Shown piece by piece: positions 43,522 through 53,035 of a stretch of 64,000 nt of DNA. Where the stretch lies: NCBI GenBank assembly GCA_025351795.1, contig JANXVG010000074.1:1-64000 (forward strand). The letters are read 5' to 3'. The DNA comes from Salinibacterium sp. (GTDB taxonomy: Bacteria > Actinomycetota > Actinomycetes > Actinomycetales > Microbacteriaceae). The notes below the pieces were generated by a model that saw nothing but the letters and a program-made list of their open reading frames with translations, did not search any database and was not told the DNA's origin. The position numbers and the translations under genes are program-made. How positions within the stretch are numbered: position 1 is the first letter of the stretch; each line of letters opens with the position of its first letter.

Positions 43522-46500
43522 TTGGCCCCCAGCGACGATTCATTCGTTCATCTGCATGTTCACAGCGAGTACTCGATGCTCGACGGTGCGGCGCGCGTCA
43601 CCCCGCTGGTTACCGAGGCTGCCGCGCAGGGCATGCCAGCACTCGCGATCACCGACCATGGCAACATGTTTGGTGCATACGATTTCTGGAAGCAGGCTAC
43701 GGCTGTCGGGATTAAGCCGATCATCGGCACCGAGGCCTACGTAACTCCTGGCACTGCGCGCGGTGACAAGACCCGAGTTCGGTGGGGGAGCAGCGGCCAG
43801 AATCAGGATGACGTTGGTGGCTCTGGCGCATATACCCACATGACGCTGCTTTCGGAGAATACCGAGGGCATGCACAACCTATTTCGACTGTCGAGCCTAG
43901 CGTCAATCGAGGGGTTCTATTTCAAGCCCCGAATGGACCGCGAAATCCTGAGTCGCTACGCGAAAGGTGTTATCGCGACGACCGGTTGTGTCGGTGGCGA
44001 AGTGCAGACGCGACTACGACTCGGCCAGTACGAGGAAGCGAAAAAGGCAGCGGCAGATTTTCAGGACATCTTTGGTAAAGAGAATTTCTTTGCCGAGATT
44101 ATGGATCACGACATCGACATCGAACGTCGCACGATGAACGACTTACTATTGCTCGCGAAGGACCTGGGCATGCCGCTCGTTGCCTCCAACGACCTGCATT
44201 ACACCCACGCTCATGAGGCGACCGCCCATGCCGCCCTCCTCTGTGTTCAATCCGCGTCAACGCTCGACGATCCCCATCGGTTTAAGTTCGACTCGGATGA
44301 GTTCTACCTGAAGACCGCGGCCCAGATGCGTCACTTGTTCCGCGACCACCCAGAAGCCAGCGACAATACGCTGCTCATTGCCGCGCGCTGTGAGGTTAGT
44401 TTCGAGAAGCGTGATCTCATGCCGCGCTTCCCGGTGCCAGCAGGTGAGAGTGAGGCGAGTTGGTTTGAAAAGGAGGTCGCCGTCGGCATGCTGCGGCGCT
44501 TCAACAATGCGCCATCGGACGCTCATCTCGCTCAGGCAAAATACGAGGTCGATGTCATCAAGCAGATGGGATTCCCAGGCTATTTTCTTGTCGTCGCAGA
44601 TTTCATCGCGTGGGCGAAAGCGCAGGGAATCCGCGTCGGCCCCGGGCGCGGTTCGGCTGCTGGCTCGATGGCCTCGTACGCGATGGGAATCACCGAGCTC
44701 GATCCGCTGGCTCATGGCCTCATTTTTGAGCGTTTCCTCAACCCCGATCGTGTGTCGATGCCCGACGTTGACGTCGATTTCGATGATCGGCGGCGTGGTG
44801 AGGTGATCCGGTACGTGACAGATAAATATGGCGACGATCGCGTCGCCCAGATCGTCACCTACGGAACGATCAAGGCGAAACAGGCGCTCAAAGACAGCGC
44901 CCGTGTTCTCGGCATGCCGTACGCGGTCGGTGAGAAGCTGACGAAAGCGATGCCGCCGGCCATCATGGGGAAGGACATCTCACTCGGCGACGTTCGCAAC
45001 AAAGATGCCGAACGTTACAAAGAGGCGGCCGACATTCGGGGTATTCTCGACACAGATGCCGAGGCGGCCAAGGTGTTCGACACTGCCGTCGGGATCGAAA
45101 ACCTCAAGCGTCAGTGGGGTGTGCACGCAGCAGGCGTGGTTATGTCAGCAGAGCCGCTGATCGACGTATTGCCGATCATGAAACGCGAAGACGACGGCGC
45201 GATCATTACCCAGTTCGACCAGCCGCCGCTGGAAGACCTCGGCTTGATCAAGATGGACTTTCTCGGCCTGCGCAACCTCACCGTCATCGAAGACGCACTG
45301 CGGATGATCAAAGCGAACACCGGCGTGGCTCTCGTGATCGAAGATCTTGACCTCGATGCAGACCAGAAGACTTACGATCTGCTGGCCCGAGGCGAGACGC
45401 TAGGCGTGTTCCAGTTGGACGGTGGGCCGATGCGTGCCCTGCTCAAACAACTTAAACCCACCAACTTTGAAGACATCTCGGCAGTTATCGCCCTGTACCG
45501 ACCCGGTCCGATGGGCATGAACTCGCACACCAAATACGCGCTACGCAAGAACGGTCTCGAGCAGATCGATGCGATCCACCCCGAACTCGAGGAGCCGTTG
45601 CGCGAGATCCTCGGCACGACGTTCGGACTCATTGTGTACCAGGAGCAGGTTATGTCGGTCGCGCAGAAGGTTGCGGGATTCACGCTCGGCCAGGCCGACG
45701 TGCTGCGTCGTGCTATGGGCAAGAAGAAGAAGTCGGAACTGGATAAGCAGTTCAGCGATTTCGAGTCCGGCATGCTGGGTAACGGCTATAGCAGTCAGGC
45801 CGTCACTGTGCTGTGGGATACCTTGATGCCATTCGCCGACTATGCGTTCAACAAGGCGCACAGCGCCGGCTATGGGGTGTTGAGCTATTGGACCGCCTAC
45901 CTCAAGGCGAACTTCCCAGCCGAATACATGGCTGCGCTCCTCACGAGCGTTGGCGACTCGAAGGACAAGCTCGGCATGTACCTGAGCGAGTGTCGCCGCA
46001 TGAGCATCAAGGTGCTCGCTCCCGATGTCAACGAGTCGAGCGCGGACTTCACTGCGGTTGCCGGCGACGTTCGTTTCGGACTCGGGGCGGTGCGCAACGT
46101 GGGTTGGAATGTCGTGGAGGCGATCGCAGGTGCACGCGCTGCCAAGGGCCGGTTCACGACTTTCCATGATTTCCTCCAGAAGGTGCCTATCCCGGTCGCG
46201 AATAAGCGCACGGTCGAGTCGCTGATCAAGGCCGGGGCATTCGACTCGCTCGGCCCCACCCGGCGGGCGTTGCTCGAAATCCACGAAGATGCCGTCGATT
46301 CGGCCGTGAGCGTCAAGCGTGCTGAGGCACATGGCCAGGTCGGATTCGATTTCGATATCCTGTGGGACGAACCACACGCTACACAACAGGTGCCAGACCG
46401 TCCCGAGTGGTCGAAGCGTGACAAGCTCGCGTTCGAACGCGAAATGCTCGGACTCTACGTGTCGGACCATCCGCTTGCTGGTCTCGAACTCCAGCTCGCC

Positions 46501-47043
46501 AAGCATGCAACATCGACGATCAGCGAGGTGCTCGGCGGCGAAGCAGCAGCCGACGGCGAGCATGTGACGGTCGCGGGACTTGTCACGAGCGTGCAGCACC
46601 GAGTGGCGCGCAATAGCGGTAACCAATATGGGATCGTCACGGTTGAAGACTTCGGAGCCGAGATCAGCGTGATGTTCCTCGGCAAGACCTATCAGGAGTT
46701 CGCACCAGCCCTATCGAACGATGCAATCGTGGTGGTGCGAGGGCGCGTCAGTGTGCGCGACGATGGAATGAATCTGCACGCGGTGAGCATGTTCACACCG
46801 GATCTTGGTGCGAGTCTTGGATCTGGTCCGCTGCTCATCTCCCTGCACGAGCAGCGCGCCACAACGGATGTCGTGGGTGCGCTCAACGACGTGCTTATTC
46901 GTCACTCTGGGGGCACGGAGGTGCGGCTCAGACTACTTAAAGGCGATAGTGCGCGAGTCTTCGAGATCCCGTACCCGGTCACCGTATCCGCTGACCTGTA
47001 CGGTGAACTCAAGACGCTGCTGGGGCCGAATTGTTTGGCCTGA
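43522..47043 (+). CDS. dnaE: DNA polymerase III alpha subunit
   Basis: The 1173-residue replicative polymerase has domains in order: PHP (about 1-270; HLHVHSEYSMLDGAAR, TDHGNMFG), palm/thumb/fingers with GPGRGSAAGSMASYAMGIT and MPDVDVDFDD (catalytic Asp), HHH and an OB fold (VTVAGLVTSVQHRV). The PHP metal-binding HxH is intact, as in actinobacterial DnaE1 where this domain proofreads. TTG start with GGAG 6 nt upstream; an ATG at 43496 is in another frame. Length is normal. Confidence 0.97.
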   Translation: MAPSDDSFVHLHVHSEYSMLDGAARVTPLVTEAAAQGMPALAITDHGNMFGAYDFWKQATAVGIKPIIGTEAYVTPGTARGDKTRVRWGSSGQNQDDVGGSGAYTHMTLLSENTEGMHNLFRLSSLASIEGFYFKPRMDREILSRYAKGVIATTGCVGGEVQTRLRLGQYEEAKKAAADFQDIFGKENFFAEIMDHDIDIERRTMNDLLLLAKDLGMPLVASNDLHYTHAHEATAHAALLCVQSASTLDDPHRFKFDSDEFYLKTAAQMRHLFRDHPEASDNTLLIAARCEVSFEKRDLMPRFPVPAGESEASWFEKEVAVGMLRRFNNAPSDAHLAQAKYEVDVIKQMGFPGYFLVVADFIAWAKAQGIRVGPGRGSAAGSMASYAMGITELDPLAHGLIFERFLNPDRVSMPDVDVDFDDRRRGEVIRYVTDKYGDDRVAQIVTYGTIKAKQALKDSARVLGMPYAVGEKLTKAMPPAIMGKDISLGDVRNKDAERYKEAADIRGILDTDAEAAKVFDTAVGIENLKRQWGVHAAGVVMSAEPLIDVLPIMKREDDGAIITQFDQPPLEDLGLIKMDFLGLRNLTVIEDALRMIKANTGVALVIEDLDLDADQKTYDLLARGETLGVFQLDGGPMRALLKQLKPTNFEDISAVIALYRPGPMGMNSHTKYALRKNGLEQIDAIHPELEEPLREILGTTFGLIVYQEQVMSVAQKVAGFTLGQADVLRRAMGKKKKSELDKQFSDFESGMLGNGYSSQAVTVLWDTLMPFADYAFNKAHSAGYGVLSYWTAYLKANFPAEYMAALLTSVGDSKDKLGMYLSECRRMSIKVLAPDVNESSADFTAVAGDVRFGLGAVRNVGWNVVEAIAGARAAKGRFTTFHDFLQKVPIPVANKRTVESLIKAGAFDSLGPTRRALLEIHEDAVDSAVSVKRAEAHGQVGFDFDILWDEPHATQQVPDRPEWSKRDKLAFEREMLGLYVSDHPLAGLELQLAKHATSTISEVLGGEAAADGEHVTVAGLVTSVQHRVARNSGNQYGIVTVEDFGAEISVMFLGKTYQEFAPALSNDAIVVVRGRVSVRDDGMNLHAVSMFTPDLGASLGSGPLLISLHEQRATTDVVGALNDVLIRHSGGTEVRLRLLKGDSARVFEIPYPVTVSADLYGELKTLLGPNCLA

Positions 47044-47052
47044 GCTAGTTTG

Positions 47053-47088
47053 GCTGCTGCTGCTGCTGCTGCCGCTGCCGCTGCCGCT
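47053..47088. repeat. GCT/GCC triplet microsatellite after dnaE
   Basis: (GCT)6 followed by (GCCGCT)3, 36 bp, between the dnaE stop and the convergent flavin reductase stop. Read past the dnaE stop it would encode a poly-Ala run; read past the reductase stop it would encode Gly-Ser repeats. It is not inside a recognised gene. Confidence 0.85.
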
Positions 47089-47094
47089 GAACCG

Positions 47095-47601
47095 TTAGGC
47101 CGCGTCGCCCGGCCTCAGGTACTTCCGCTCGTGATAGAGCAGAGCCTCGTCTTCGTCGCCGAGACCGCCATCGTCGATTTCCACGACGATCACCGCGTTG
47201 TCATTCACGGGATGCACCTCAATGATTCGACCGATCAGCCACGCCGTCACACCCTGCAGGATGGGCACGTTGTGGGGGCCGACGACCCAATGCGCACCCT
47301 CAAACCGCAGATCGCGGTCGGCAGCCATTTGCTCGGCGAGGTGACGTGAGCGCGGGCCGAGCATGTGAATGGCGACCCGGTTTCCCACGGTCATTGCGGG
47401 CCACGCGCTAGAGACCTGTGCCATGTTGAAGGTTGCCATTGGCGGTGACGCGGCGAGCGACGCTAGCGAGGTTGCGGTGAACCCAACGGGTTTTCCATCC
47501 GGGGCGACCGAGGTCACTGCGGCCACTCCGGCGGCATGACGACGAAACGCCTGTTTGAAAATCTCGGCGCCCTCTGGCAGGGGAGTGGGTTGCTTTTTCA
47601 T
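47095..47601 (-). CDS. flavin reductase-like FMN-binding protein
   Basis: The 168-residue protein has the flavin reductase split-barrel: FRRHAAGVAAVTSVAPDGKPVGFTATSLASLAASPPMATFNM, then HMLGPRSRHLAEQMAAD and AWLIGRIIEVHPVNDNAVIVVEID. Members reduce FMN with NAD(P)H, often for a two-component monooxygenase, or are stand-alone flavoproteins. No oxygenase gene is adjacent. It is convergent with dnaE and divergent from hisD. Confidence 0.9.
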   Translation of the reverse strand: MKKQPTPLPEGAEIFKQAFRRHAAGVAAVTSVAPDGKPVGFTATSLASLAASPPMATFNMAQVSSAWPAMTVGNRVAIHMLGPRSRHLAEQMAADRDLRFEGAHWVVGPHNVPILQGVTAWLIGRIIEVHPVNDNAVIVVEIDDGGLGDEDEALLYHERKYLRPGDAA

Positions 47602-47621
47602 ACGTCCGTATCAATTATAAT
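47600..47621. promoter_or_regulatory. shared palindromic -10 for the divergent flavin reductase and hisD genes
   Basis: ATTATAAT (47614-47621) is its own reverse complement, so both strands read TATAAT, the consensus -10. The palindrome ATACG-TC-CGTAT (47600-47611) overlaps the reductase start codon and could be an operator. The minus-strand -10 lies only 12 nt from the ATG, implying a very short or absent leader. Confidence 0.5.
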
Positions 47622-47667
47622 CTGGCTGGCACTATTCCCCGAGCCCACGAACTAGCATGGTCAGGCC

Positions 47668-48978
47668 ATGATGCAGACGATAGACCTCCGCAACGTTCAG
47701 CCTACGAGAAGCGAGCTTGTTCGACTCGTCCCCCGCGCCCAACTCGATGTATCCGTTGCGACGGACGTCGCGCGCGACCTCATCGATGCCGTGCGCGAGC
47801 GGGGGGCGGATGCACTGCTCGAGCAGGCGCAGCGACTCGATGGAGTGCTGCCCAACCGCATCCGCATTCACGCGGACGAGATAGATCGTGCGGTTGAGGC
47901 GCTCGATCCCGCGGTTCGAAGCGCGATTGACGAGACCATTTTCCGCGTACGACTGGCCACGCACGCGCAAGTTCCCCATGGTGCTCTCACCACCCTTGCG
48001 CCGGGTGCTGAGGTACTCCAGCGCTGGCAGCCGGTCAATCGGGTCGGTCTCTATGTGCCCGGCGGAAAGGCCGTCTATCCCTCTAGCGTCGTCATGAACG
48101 TTGTACCAGCGCAGGTGGCCGGCGTGTCGTCGATCGCGCTCGCGTCGCCGGCACAGAAAGAGTTTGACGGCGCCGTGCACCCGACGATCCTGGCCGCAGC
48201 CGGCATCCTGGGCATTGATGAGGTCTACGCCATGGGGGGAGCTGGTGCGATTGGCGCGTTCGCCTACGGAGTTTCCGGCATCGGACTCGACTCCGTCGAC
48301 ATCATCACCGGCCCCGGCAACGTCTATGTTGCCGCAGCAAAGCGACTGGTCCGTGGTGTGGTGGGGATTGATTCCGAGGCAGGTCCCACCGAGATACTGG
48401 TGATTGCAGATGCCACCGCGAACCCGCGCATCGTCGCGGCTGATCTCGTGAGCCAGGCAGAACACGACGAACTCGCCGCTGCCGTACTGGTGACTGATTC
48501 TCCGGAACTGGCGACTGCGGTCTCGGCCGAGGTCAGCCGCCTGGCGGCCACAACGAAACACTCGGCGCGCGTCAGTGAGGCGCTCAGCGGCCAACAGTCC
48601 GCGATCGTGCTCGTGAAGGATCTTGCATCGGCCGCCGCGTTTAGTAACGCGTACGGCCCTGAGCACCTTGAGATTCAGACAACAGACCCCGATAGTGTCG
48701 TGGACTTGATCGATAATGCCGGCGCGATCTTCGTGGGGCCGCACTCTCCGGTGAGCCTCGGCGACTACCTCGCCGGGTCCAACCACGTTTTACCCACGGG
48801 CGGGCAGTCGCGGTTTACCGCAGGCCTTGGGGCGTACACGTTCCTGCGCCCGCAACAGATCATCCGCTATGACCGGCTGGCATTGAAAGGTGTCGAACCC
48901 GCGATCGTCGCGCTGAGCTGTGCCGAAGACCTTCCCGCGCACGGTGCTGCCGTCACCGCGCGCTTCACCAGCCTCTAA
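47668..48978 (+). CDS. hisD: histidinol dehydrogenase
   Basis: The 436-residue zinc enzyme performs the last two steps of histidine synthesis, histidinol to histidine with two NAD+. Visible are [68 protein letters not shown], and [11 protein letters not shown] with a catalytic/zinc His, then GPEHLEIQT. No other his gene is in the window. It has a normal length; the ATG at 47671 is an alternative start. Confidence 0.96.
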   Translation: MMQTIDLRNVQPTRSELVRLVPRAQLDVSVATDVARDLIDAVRERGADALLEQAQRLDGVLPNRIRIHADEIDRAVEALDPAVRSAIDETIFRVRLATHAQVPHGALTTLAPGAEVLQRWQPVNRVGLYVPGGKAVYPSSVVMNVVPAQVAGVSSIALASPAQKEFDGAVHPTILAAAGILGIDEVYAMGGAGAIGAFAYGVSGIGLDSVDIITGPGNVYVAAAKRLVRGVVGIDSEAGPTEILVIADATANPRIVAADLVSQAEHDELAAAVLVTDSPELATAVSAEVSRLAATTKHSARVSEALSGQQSAIVLVKDLASAAAFSNAYGPEHLEIQTTDPDSVVDLIDNAGAIFVGPHSPVSLGDYLAGSNHVLPTGGQSRFTAGLGAYTFLRPQQIIRYDRLALKGVEPAIVALSCAEDLPAHGAAVTARFTSL

Positions 48979-49015
48979 CCAGTCTTCGGACCGGACGCCG
49001 TATCCTGTAGCTACC

Positions 49016-49483
49016 ATGTTCTGCCCCTTCTGCCGCCACCCAGATAGCCGGGTCATCGACTCTCGCACTAGTGATGACGGGCTCGCAATCCGCCGCCGCC
49101 GCCAATGCCCGGAGTGCGGTCGTCGCTTCTCTACGACAGAGACCGCCAGCCTCAGCGTGATCAAGCGCAATGGAGTCGTGGAATCGTTCAGTCGCGAGAA
49201 GATCGTCGCGGGGGTTCACAAGGCGTGCCAAGGCAGGCCAGTCACCGATACTGACCTCGCCGTGCTGGCACAGAAAGTGGAGGAGACAATTCGCGCCACC
49301 GGCGTAGCACAGATCGAAGCGAACGACATCGGCCTAGCAATCCTGTCGCCGCTACGCGAGCTCGATGAGGTGGCCTACTTACGGTTCGCGAGTGTGTACC
49401 AAGCATTTGATTCGCTTGAAGACTTCGAGACGGCCATCATGCTCTTGCGCGTCGAGCATGACGCGGCGCAAGCCGGGGAATGA
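49016..49483 (+). CDS. nrdR: transcriptional repressor NrdR
   Basis: The 155-residue repressor of ribonucleotide reductase genes has an N-terminal zinc ribbon (CPFC...CPECGRRF) and an ATP-cone ([29 protein letters not shown]) that senses dATP/ATP. It binds NrdR boxes upstream of nrd operons, which are not in this window. ATG 49016 is fixed by the conserved [17 protein letters not shown] lies 11 bp before it with no SD, so the mRNA may be leaderless. Confidence 0.96.
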   Translation: MFCPFCRHPDSRVIDSRTSDDGLAIRRRRQCPECGRRFSTTETASLSVIKRNGVVESFSREKIVAGVHKACQGRPVTDTDLAVLAQKVEETIRATGVAQIEANDIGLAILSPLRELDEVAYLRFASVYQAFDSLEDFETAIMLLRVEHDAAQAGE

Positions 49484-49510
49484 TCACGCTGCCGGTAACC
49501 TGACGTTGGT

Positions 49511-50533
49511 ATGTATCGCATCTTGTTCTCCATCGTCCTCTCCAGACTCGACCCTGAGCGCGCGCATCAGCTCGCGTTCGTGGTGATCAGGATGCTGCCG
49601 ACGCTGGGTTTCGGACGCCTGGTGCGCCGCTTCACGCGTCCAGTCGCCTCCCTCGCGGTGCACACCCTCGGCGTGCGTTTTGACTCGCCGTTTGGGGTGG
49701 CGGCGGGTTTCGACAAAGATGGACGCGGCATCCGCGGTCTTGGCCAGCTCGGCTTTGGTCACGTCGAGGTGGGTACGGTCACTGCGATCGCGCAGCTCGG
49801 TAATCCGAAGCCGAGGCTCTTCCGACTCGTGCCTGACCGAGCGGTCATCAACCGTATGGGGTTCAATAACGAGGGCGCGGCGGTCATCCGCCGACGAATT
49901 GTGAGGACCTCGCGGCATCGTGTACGACCGGTTATCGGAGCAAACATCGGCAAGTCGCGCGTCGTCGATCTCGACCACGCGATCGCTGACTATGTCGCGA
50001 GCACGCGTCAGCTCGCACCGGTTGTGGACTACCTCGTCGTCAACGTCAGTTCGCCGAATACTCCCGGCCTTCGAGGCTTGCAAGAGATCGACAAGTTGCG
50101 CCCGTTGCTGGCTGCGGTACAGCACGAGGCAGGCGACACTCCCGTACTTGTGAAGATTTCCCCCGACCTGACCGACCATGAAGCGGGGCGCATCACCGCT
50201 CTCACGCTCGAACTGGGACTCAGCGGAATTATCGCTACGAATACGACCGTGTCGCGAGACACATTGACGAGCGATGCCGCGGTAGTCGAGGCCGCAGGCG
50301 CCGGGGGCCTTTCCGGGCCTCCACTCGCTCGCCGTTCGCTTGAGCTGCTGCGGATCATTCGCGCTGGGGTGCCATCCCAGTTTTGCGTCATATCGGCGGG
50401 TGGAGTTGAATCGGCGGCCGACGTCGCTGAGCGTCTCGCAGCCGGGGCAACCCTGGTACAGGGCTACACGGCGTTCCTCTATCGTGGTCCGGGGTGGGCC
50501 CGTTCGATCAATCGCGGGCTTGCGCGGTTGTAG
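49511..50533 (+). CDS. pyrD: dihydroorotate dehydrogenase (quinone), class 2
   Basis: The 340-residue FMN enzyme oxidises dihydroorotate to orotate with a membrane quinone as acceptor. The N-terminal helix pair (MYRILFSIVLSRLDPERAHQLAF) is the membrane contact of class 2. Also seen are FGVAAGFDKDGRGIRGLGQLGFGHVEVGTVT, FNNEGAAVI, VNVSSPNTPGLRGLQ, KISPDLTD and SAGGVESAADVAERLAAGATLVQGYTAFLYRGPG. The other pyr genes are elsewhere. Confidence 0.95.
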   Translation: MYRILFSIVLSRLDPERAHQLAFVVIRMLPTLGFGRLVRRFTRPVASLAVHTLGVRFDSPFGVAAGFDKDGRGIRGLGQLGFGHVEVGTVTAIAQLGNPKPRLFRLVPDRAVINRMGFNNEGAAVIRRRIVRTSRHRVRPVIGANIGKSRVVDLDHAIADYVASTRQLAPVVDYLVVNVSSPNTPGLRGLQEIDKLRPLLAAVQHEAGDTPVLVKISPDLTDHEAGRITALTLELGLSGIIATNTTVSRDTLTSDAAVVEAAGAGGLSGPPLARRSLELLRIIRAGVPSQFCVISAGGVESAADVAERLAAGATLVQGYTAFLYRGPGWARSINRGLARL

Positions 50534-51115
50534 CTAGACGGGAAATTGCCCGCGCTTGACCTGTGGCTTGGGCAGACGCATCATGCGCAGTTGAAGCGCA
50601 CGCATTCCCGCGTACCAGCGCACTCTTTCGACTTTCGACTGACCAAACTTTGCGCCAAGCTTTCGGGTGAGCTGGAAGCCGAGTACAACCACGTCGAGCA
50701 CCGCGACAATGAAGAACGCCCAGAGGGCGATGAGGCCGATCGTTTGTACTTGCGGCTGGGGGAAAAACGTGAGGATGATGACAGCGAACAGCAGCGGGAT
50801 CATGAGCTCGCCGATGTTGAATCTCGCGTCTACGTAGTCGCGCACGTAACGCTTCTGCGCTCCCCGGTCGCGTAGCGGAAGGTATTTTTCCTCGCCGTTA
50901 GCGAGGCCGATCCTCGCTTTATCGCGCTGAATCTGCGTCGCGATCCGTGCGTTACGCCGCGCCTCCGTTCGGTCAGAACTGACGAGCGGGCGCTTGCGTG
51001 CGTCTTCCTTCTCTTTGCGCGTGGGAGTCGGGTGGCCCTTGCCACCCGAGATGCTGTCGGTGTTGAGCTCATAAGTGACTGCTTTGTCGCTCGCGCCCTG
51101 CGTTGTCTTGGCCAC
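50534..51115 (-). CDS. DUF3043 membrane protein
   Basis: The 193-residue actinobacterial protein has a charged N-terminal half (GKGHPTPTRKEKEDARKRPLV, then RDRGAQKRYVRDYVDARFNIGE) and two membrane helices (LMIPLLFAVIILTFF and IGLIALWAFFIVAVLDVVVLGF). Function is unknown. Many actinobacteria carry it next to a peptidase gene, as here. It is divergent from the M20 gene and convergent with pyrD; the stops abut. Confidence 0.9.
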   Translation of the reverse strand: MAKTTQGASDKAVTYELNTDSISGGKGHPTPTRKEKEDARKRPLVSSDRTEARRNARIATQIQRDKARIGLANGEEKYLPLRDRGAQKRYVRDYVDARFNIGELMIPLLFAVIILTFFPQPQVQTIGLIALWAFFIVAVLDVVVLGFQLTRKLGAKFGQSKVERVRWYAGMRALQLRMMRLPKPQVKRGQFPV

Positions 51116-51153
51116 GGAAATCCTCGCTCTTCGGTCCCATTAAGATTACCTCC

Positions 51154-52551
51154 ATGAGTACCGACGACGAGCACCGTGCCCGGGAAGCCCTGCGTGACGT
51201 GGTGCACCGCGGGCTGCCAACGACGATTGCCGACCTCTCGGCCCTCGTACGCATTCCGTCCGTCTCGTGGGACGGCTTCGACGCGGAGCACGTCGCGACG
51301 AGTGCGAAGGCTGTTGCTGCCTTGTTCCAGAATCTCGGAGTGTTCGAATCCGTCGAGATTTCGAGGGCGGCTATCGGTACGACCGGCACACTTGGCCTGC
51401 CAGCCGTTCTCGCGACTAGGAAAGCGCGCAACGGCAAGCCGACGATCCTGCTCTACGCCCACCACGACGTGCAGCCGCCCGGACAGGATACGGACTGGGA
51501 TTCGCCGCCGTTCGAGCCCACGGTGCGCGGCGACCGGCTATACGGACGGGGAGCAGCGGATGATAAGGCCGGCGTCATGGCACACGTTGCAGCCATCCGC
51601 GCACTCGTCGCGACTGCCGGGCCGGACTTCGACCTCGGGCTCGCAGTGTTCATTGAGGGTGAGGAGGAGTTCGGTTCCCGGTCGTTCGTTGACTTCCTGG
51701 CCCAGCACAGGAATCAACTGGAAGCCGATGCTATCGTCGTCGCCGACTCAGACAACTGGAATGTCGACACTCCGGCTCTCACGGTCGCGCTGCGCGGCAA
51801 CGTGACCTTCACGCTCACCGTTTCTACACTCGACCACGCATCACACTCGGGAATGTTCGGAGGAGCCGTACCCGACGCGATGCTCGCGACGATTCGCTTG
51901 CTGTCGACGTTCTACGCCGAAGATGGTTCGGTTGCTGTTGTGGGCCTCACATCACGGCAGACCGATACCCCCGACTATGACGAGCGCACGCTTCGCGAAG
52001 AGGCCGCCTTACTCGATGGGGTCACCCCAATCGGTTCTGGCACGATCCTCAGTCGCCTCTGGAACAAGCCGGCTATCACCGTTACCGGAATTGATGCGCC
52101 GACGATGGTCAACGCATCCAATACGCTCACGCCCTCGATCTCTGTGCGCATCTCGGCGCGCATCGCGCCAGGCCAGAAAGCGGCGGATGCCTACGTCGCC
52201 ATCGAGACGCACCTGCGTGAGCACGCCCCGTTTGGCGCTCACCTTGAGATCACCGACGTCGACTGCGGCAATCCCTTCCTGGTGGACACGAGTGGTTGGG
52301 CCGTGGCCGCGGCGAAGGCCGCCATGCGCGAGGCCTGGGGAGTTGAACCGCTCGAGACCGGCATCGGCGGGTCGATTCCTTTCATTTCCGATCTGGTTGA
52401 CATGTTTCCGCACGCGGAGATACTCGTCACGGGGGTCGAGGACCCAGATTCGCGCGCCCACAGTCCTAATGAGTCGCTGCATCTCGGAGTTTTTCGCCGT
52501 GCAATTCTCACTGAGGCCGTGTTGCTCGCGAAGTTCAACGACCGGACGTAG
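51154..52551 (+). CDS. M20-family metallopeptidase (dipeptidase)
   Basis: The 465-residue zinc hydrolase has the M20 metal and catalytic motifs LLYAHHDVQPPG (His), YGRGAADDKAG (bridging Asp), EGEEEFGS (catalytic Glu and metal Glu), and HSPNESLHLGVF near the C-terminus. It also has the dimerisation insert (LDHASHSGMFGGAVPDAM). Such enzymes cut dipeptides or amino-acid amides. ATG 51154 (MSTDDEHR) was chosen over 51103. The substrate is not defined. Confidence 0.93.
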   Translation: MSTDDEHRAREALRDVVHRGLPTTIADLSALVRIPSVSWDGFDAEHVATSAKAVAALFQNLGVFESVEISRAAIGTTGTLGLPAVLATRKARNGKPTILLYAHHDVQPPGQDTDWDSPPFEPTVRGDRLYGRGAADDKAGVMAHVAAIRALVATAGPDFDLGLAVFIEGEEEFGSRSFVDFLAQHRNQLEADAIVVADSDNWNVDTPALTVALRGNVTFTLTVSTLDHASHSGMFGGAVPDAMLATIRLLSTFYAEDGSVAVVGLTSRQTDTPDYDERTLREEAALLDGVTPIGSGTILSRLWNKPAITVTGIDAPTMVNASNTLTPSISVRISARIAPGQKAADAYVAIETHLREHAPFGAHLEITDVDCGNPFLVDTSGWAVAAAKAAMREAWGVEPLETGIGGSIPFISDLVDMFPHAEILVTGVEDPDSRAHSPNESLHLGVFRRAILTEAVLLAKFNDRT

Positions 52552-52560
52552 AATCGAATT

Positions 52561-52917
52561 ATGAGCGACACCATCGAAAAGATCGCGGCCCACGGCGTTG
52601 GGCTCACGGATGCAGCTGCCGGCAAAGTGCGCAGCCTGATGACGCAAGAGGGCCGTGATGACCTCCGCCTCCGAGTCGCCGTGCAGCCGGGTGGCTGCTC
52701 TGGGCTGATCTATCAGCTGTACTTCGATGAACGCACTCTCGATGGCGATGTCGCGGTAGATTTCGGTGCGGGTGTCGCGGTCGTTGTCGACAAGATGAGC
52801 GTTCCCTACCTCGACGGTGCGACTATTGACTTCGAAGACACGATCCAGAAGCAGGGCTTCACGATTGACAACCCGAACGCGGGAGGTAGTTGCGCATGTG
52901 GAGACAGCTTCCACTGA
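52561..52917 (+). CDS. erpA: A-type iron-sulfur carrier (ErpA/IscA-like)
   Basis: The 118-residue HesB/IscA protein has three conserved Cys: GGCSGLIYQL and the C-terminal SCACGDSF. It carries Fe-S clusters to target apoproteins. It lies just upstream of the cytochrome oxidase operon, a common actinobacterial order, and may serve the Rieske protein or other targets. A hairpin terminator follows. Confidence 0.93.
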   Translation: MSDTIEKIAAHGVGLTDAAAGKVRSLMTQEGRDDLRLRVAVQPGGCSGLIYQLYFDERTLDGDVAVDFGAGVAVVVDKMSVPYLDGATIDFEDTIQKQGFTIDNPNAGGSCACGDSFH

Positions 52918-52952
52918 GCAAATACTCGTCATAGACGGTAAAATCACTGCCC

Positions 52953-52986
52953 CAAAGGGTGTCGCCCGAAAGGTCGGCACCCTTTG
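52953..52986 (+). terminator. hairpin between erpA and ctaC
   Basis: CAAAGGGTGTCG and CGGCACCCTTTG form a 12-bp stem with one G-U pair and a 10-nt loop, 35 bp after the erpA stop. No T-run follows. It would separate erpA from the ctaC transcript. Confidence 0.75.
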
Positions 52987-53035
52987 CTGGTTATAGACTG
53001 ACCGTGATCCAGTTCACATGTCCGAGAGGTTTCAG

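Noticed and set aside
47050-47349. 99-aa ORF starting with a poly-Ala run
   Set aside because: Antisense to the flavin reductase and created by the triplet repeat; no family resemblance.
47632-48786. Minus-strand 384-aa ORF opposite hisD
   Set aside because: Antisense shadow of hisD; composition and lack of motifs do not support coding.
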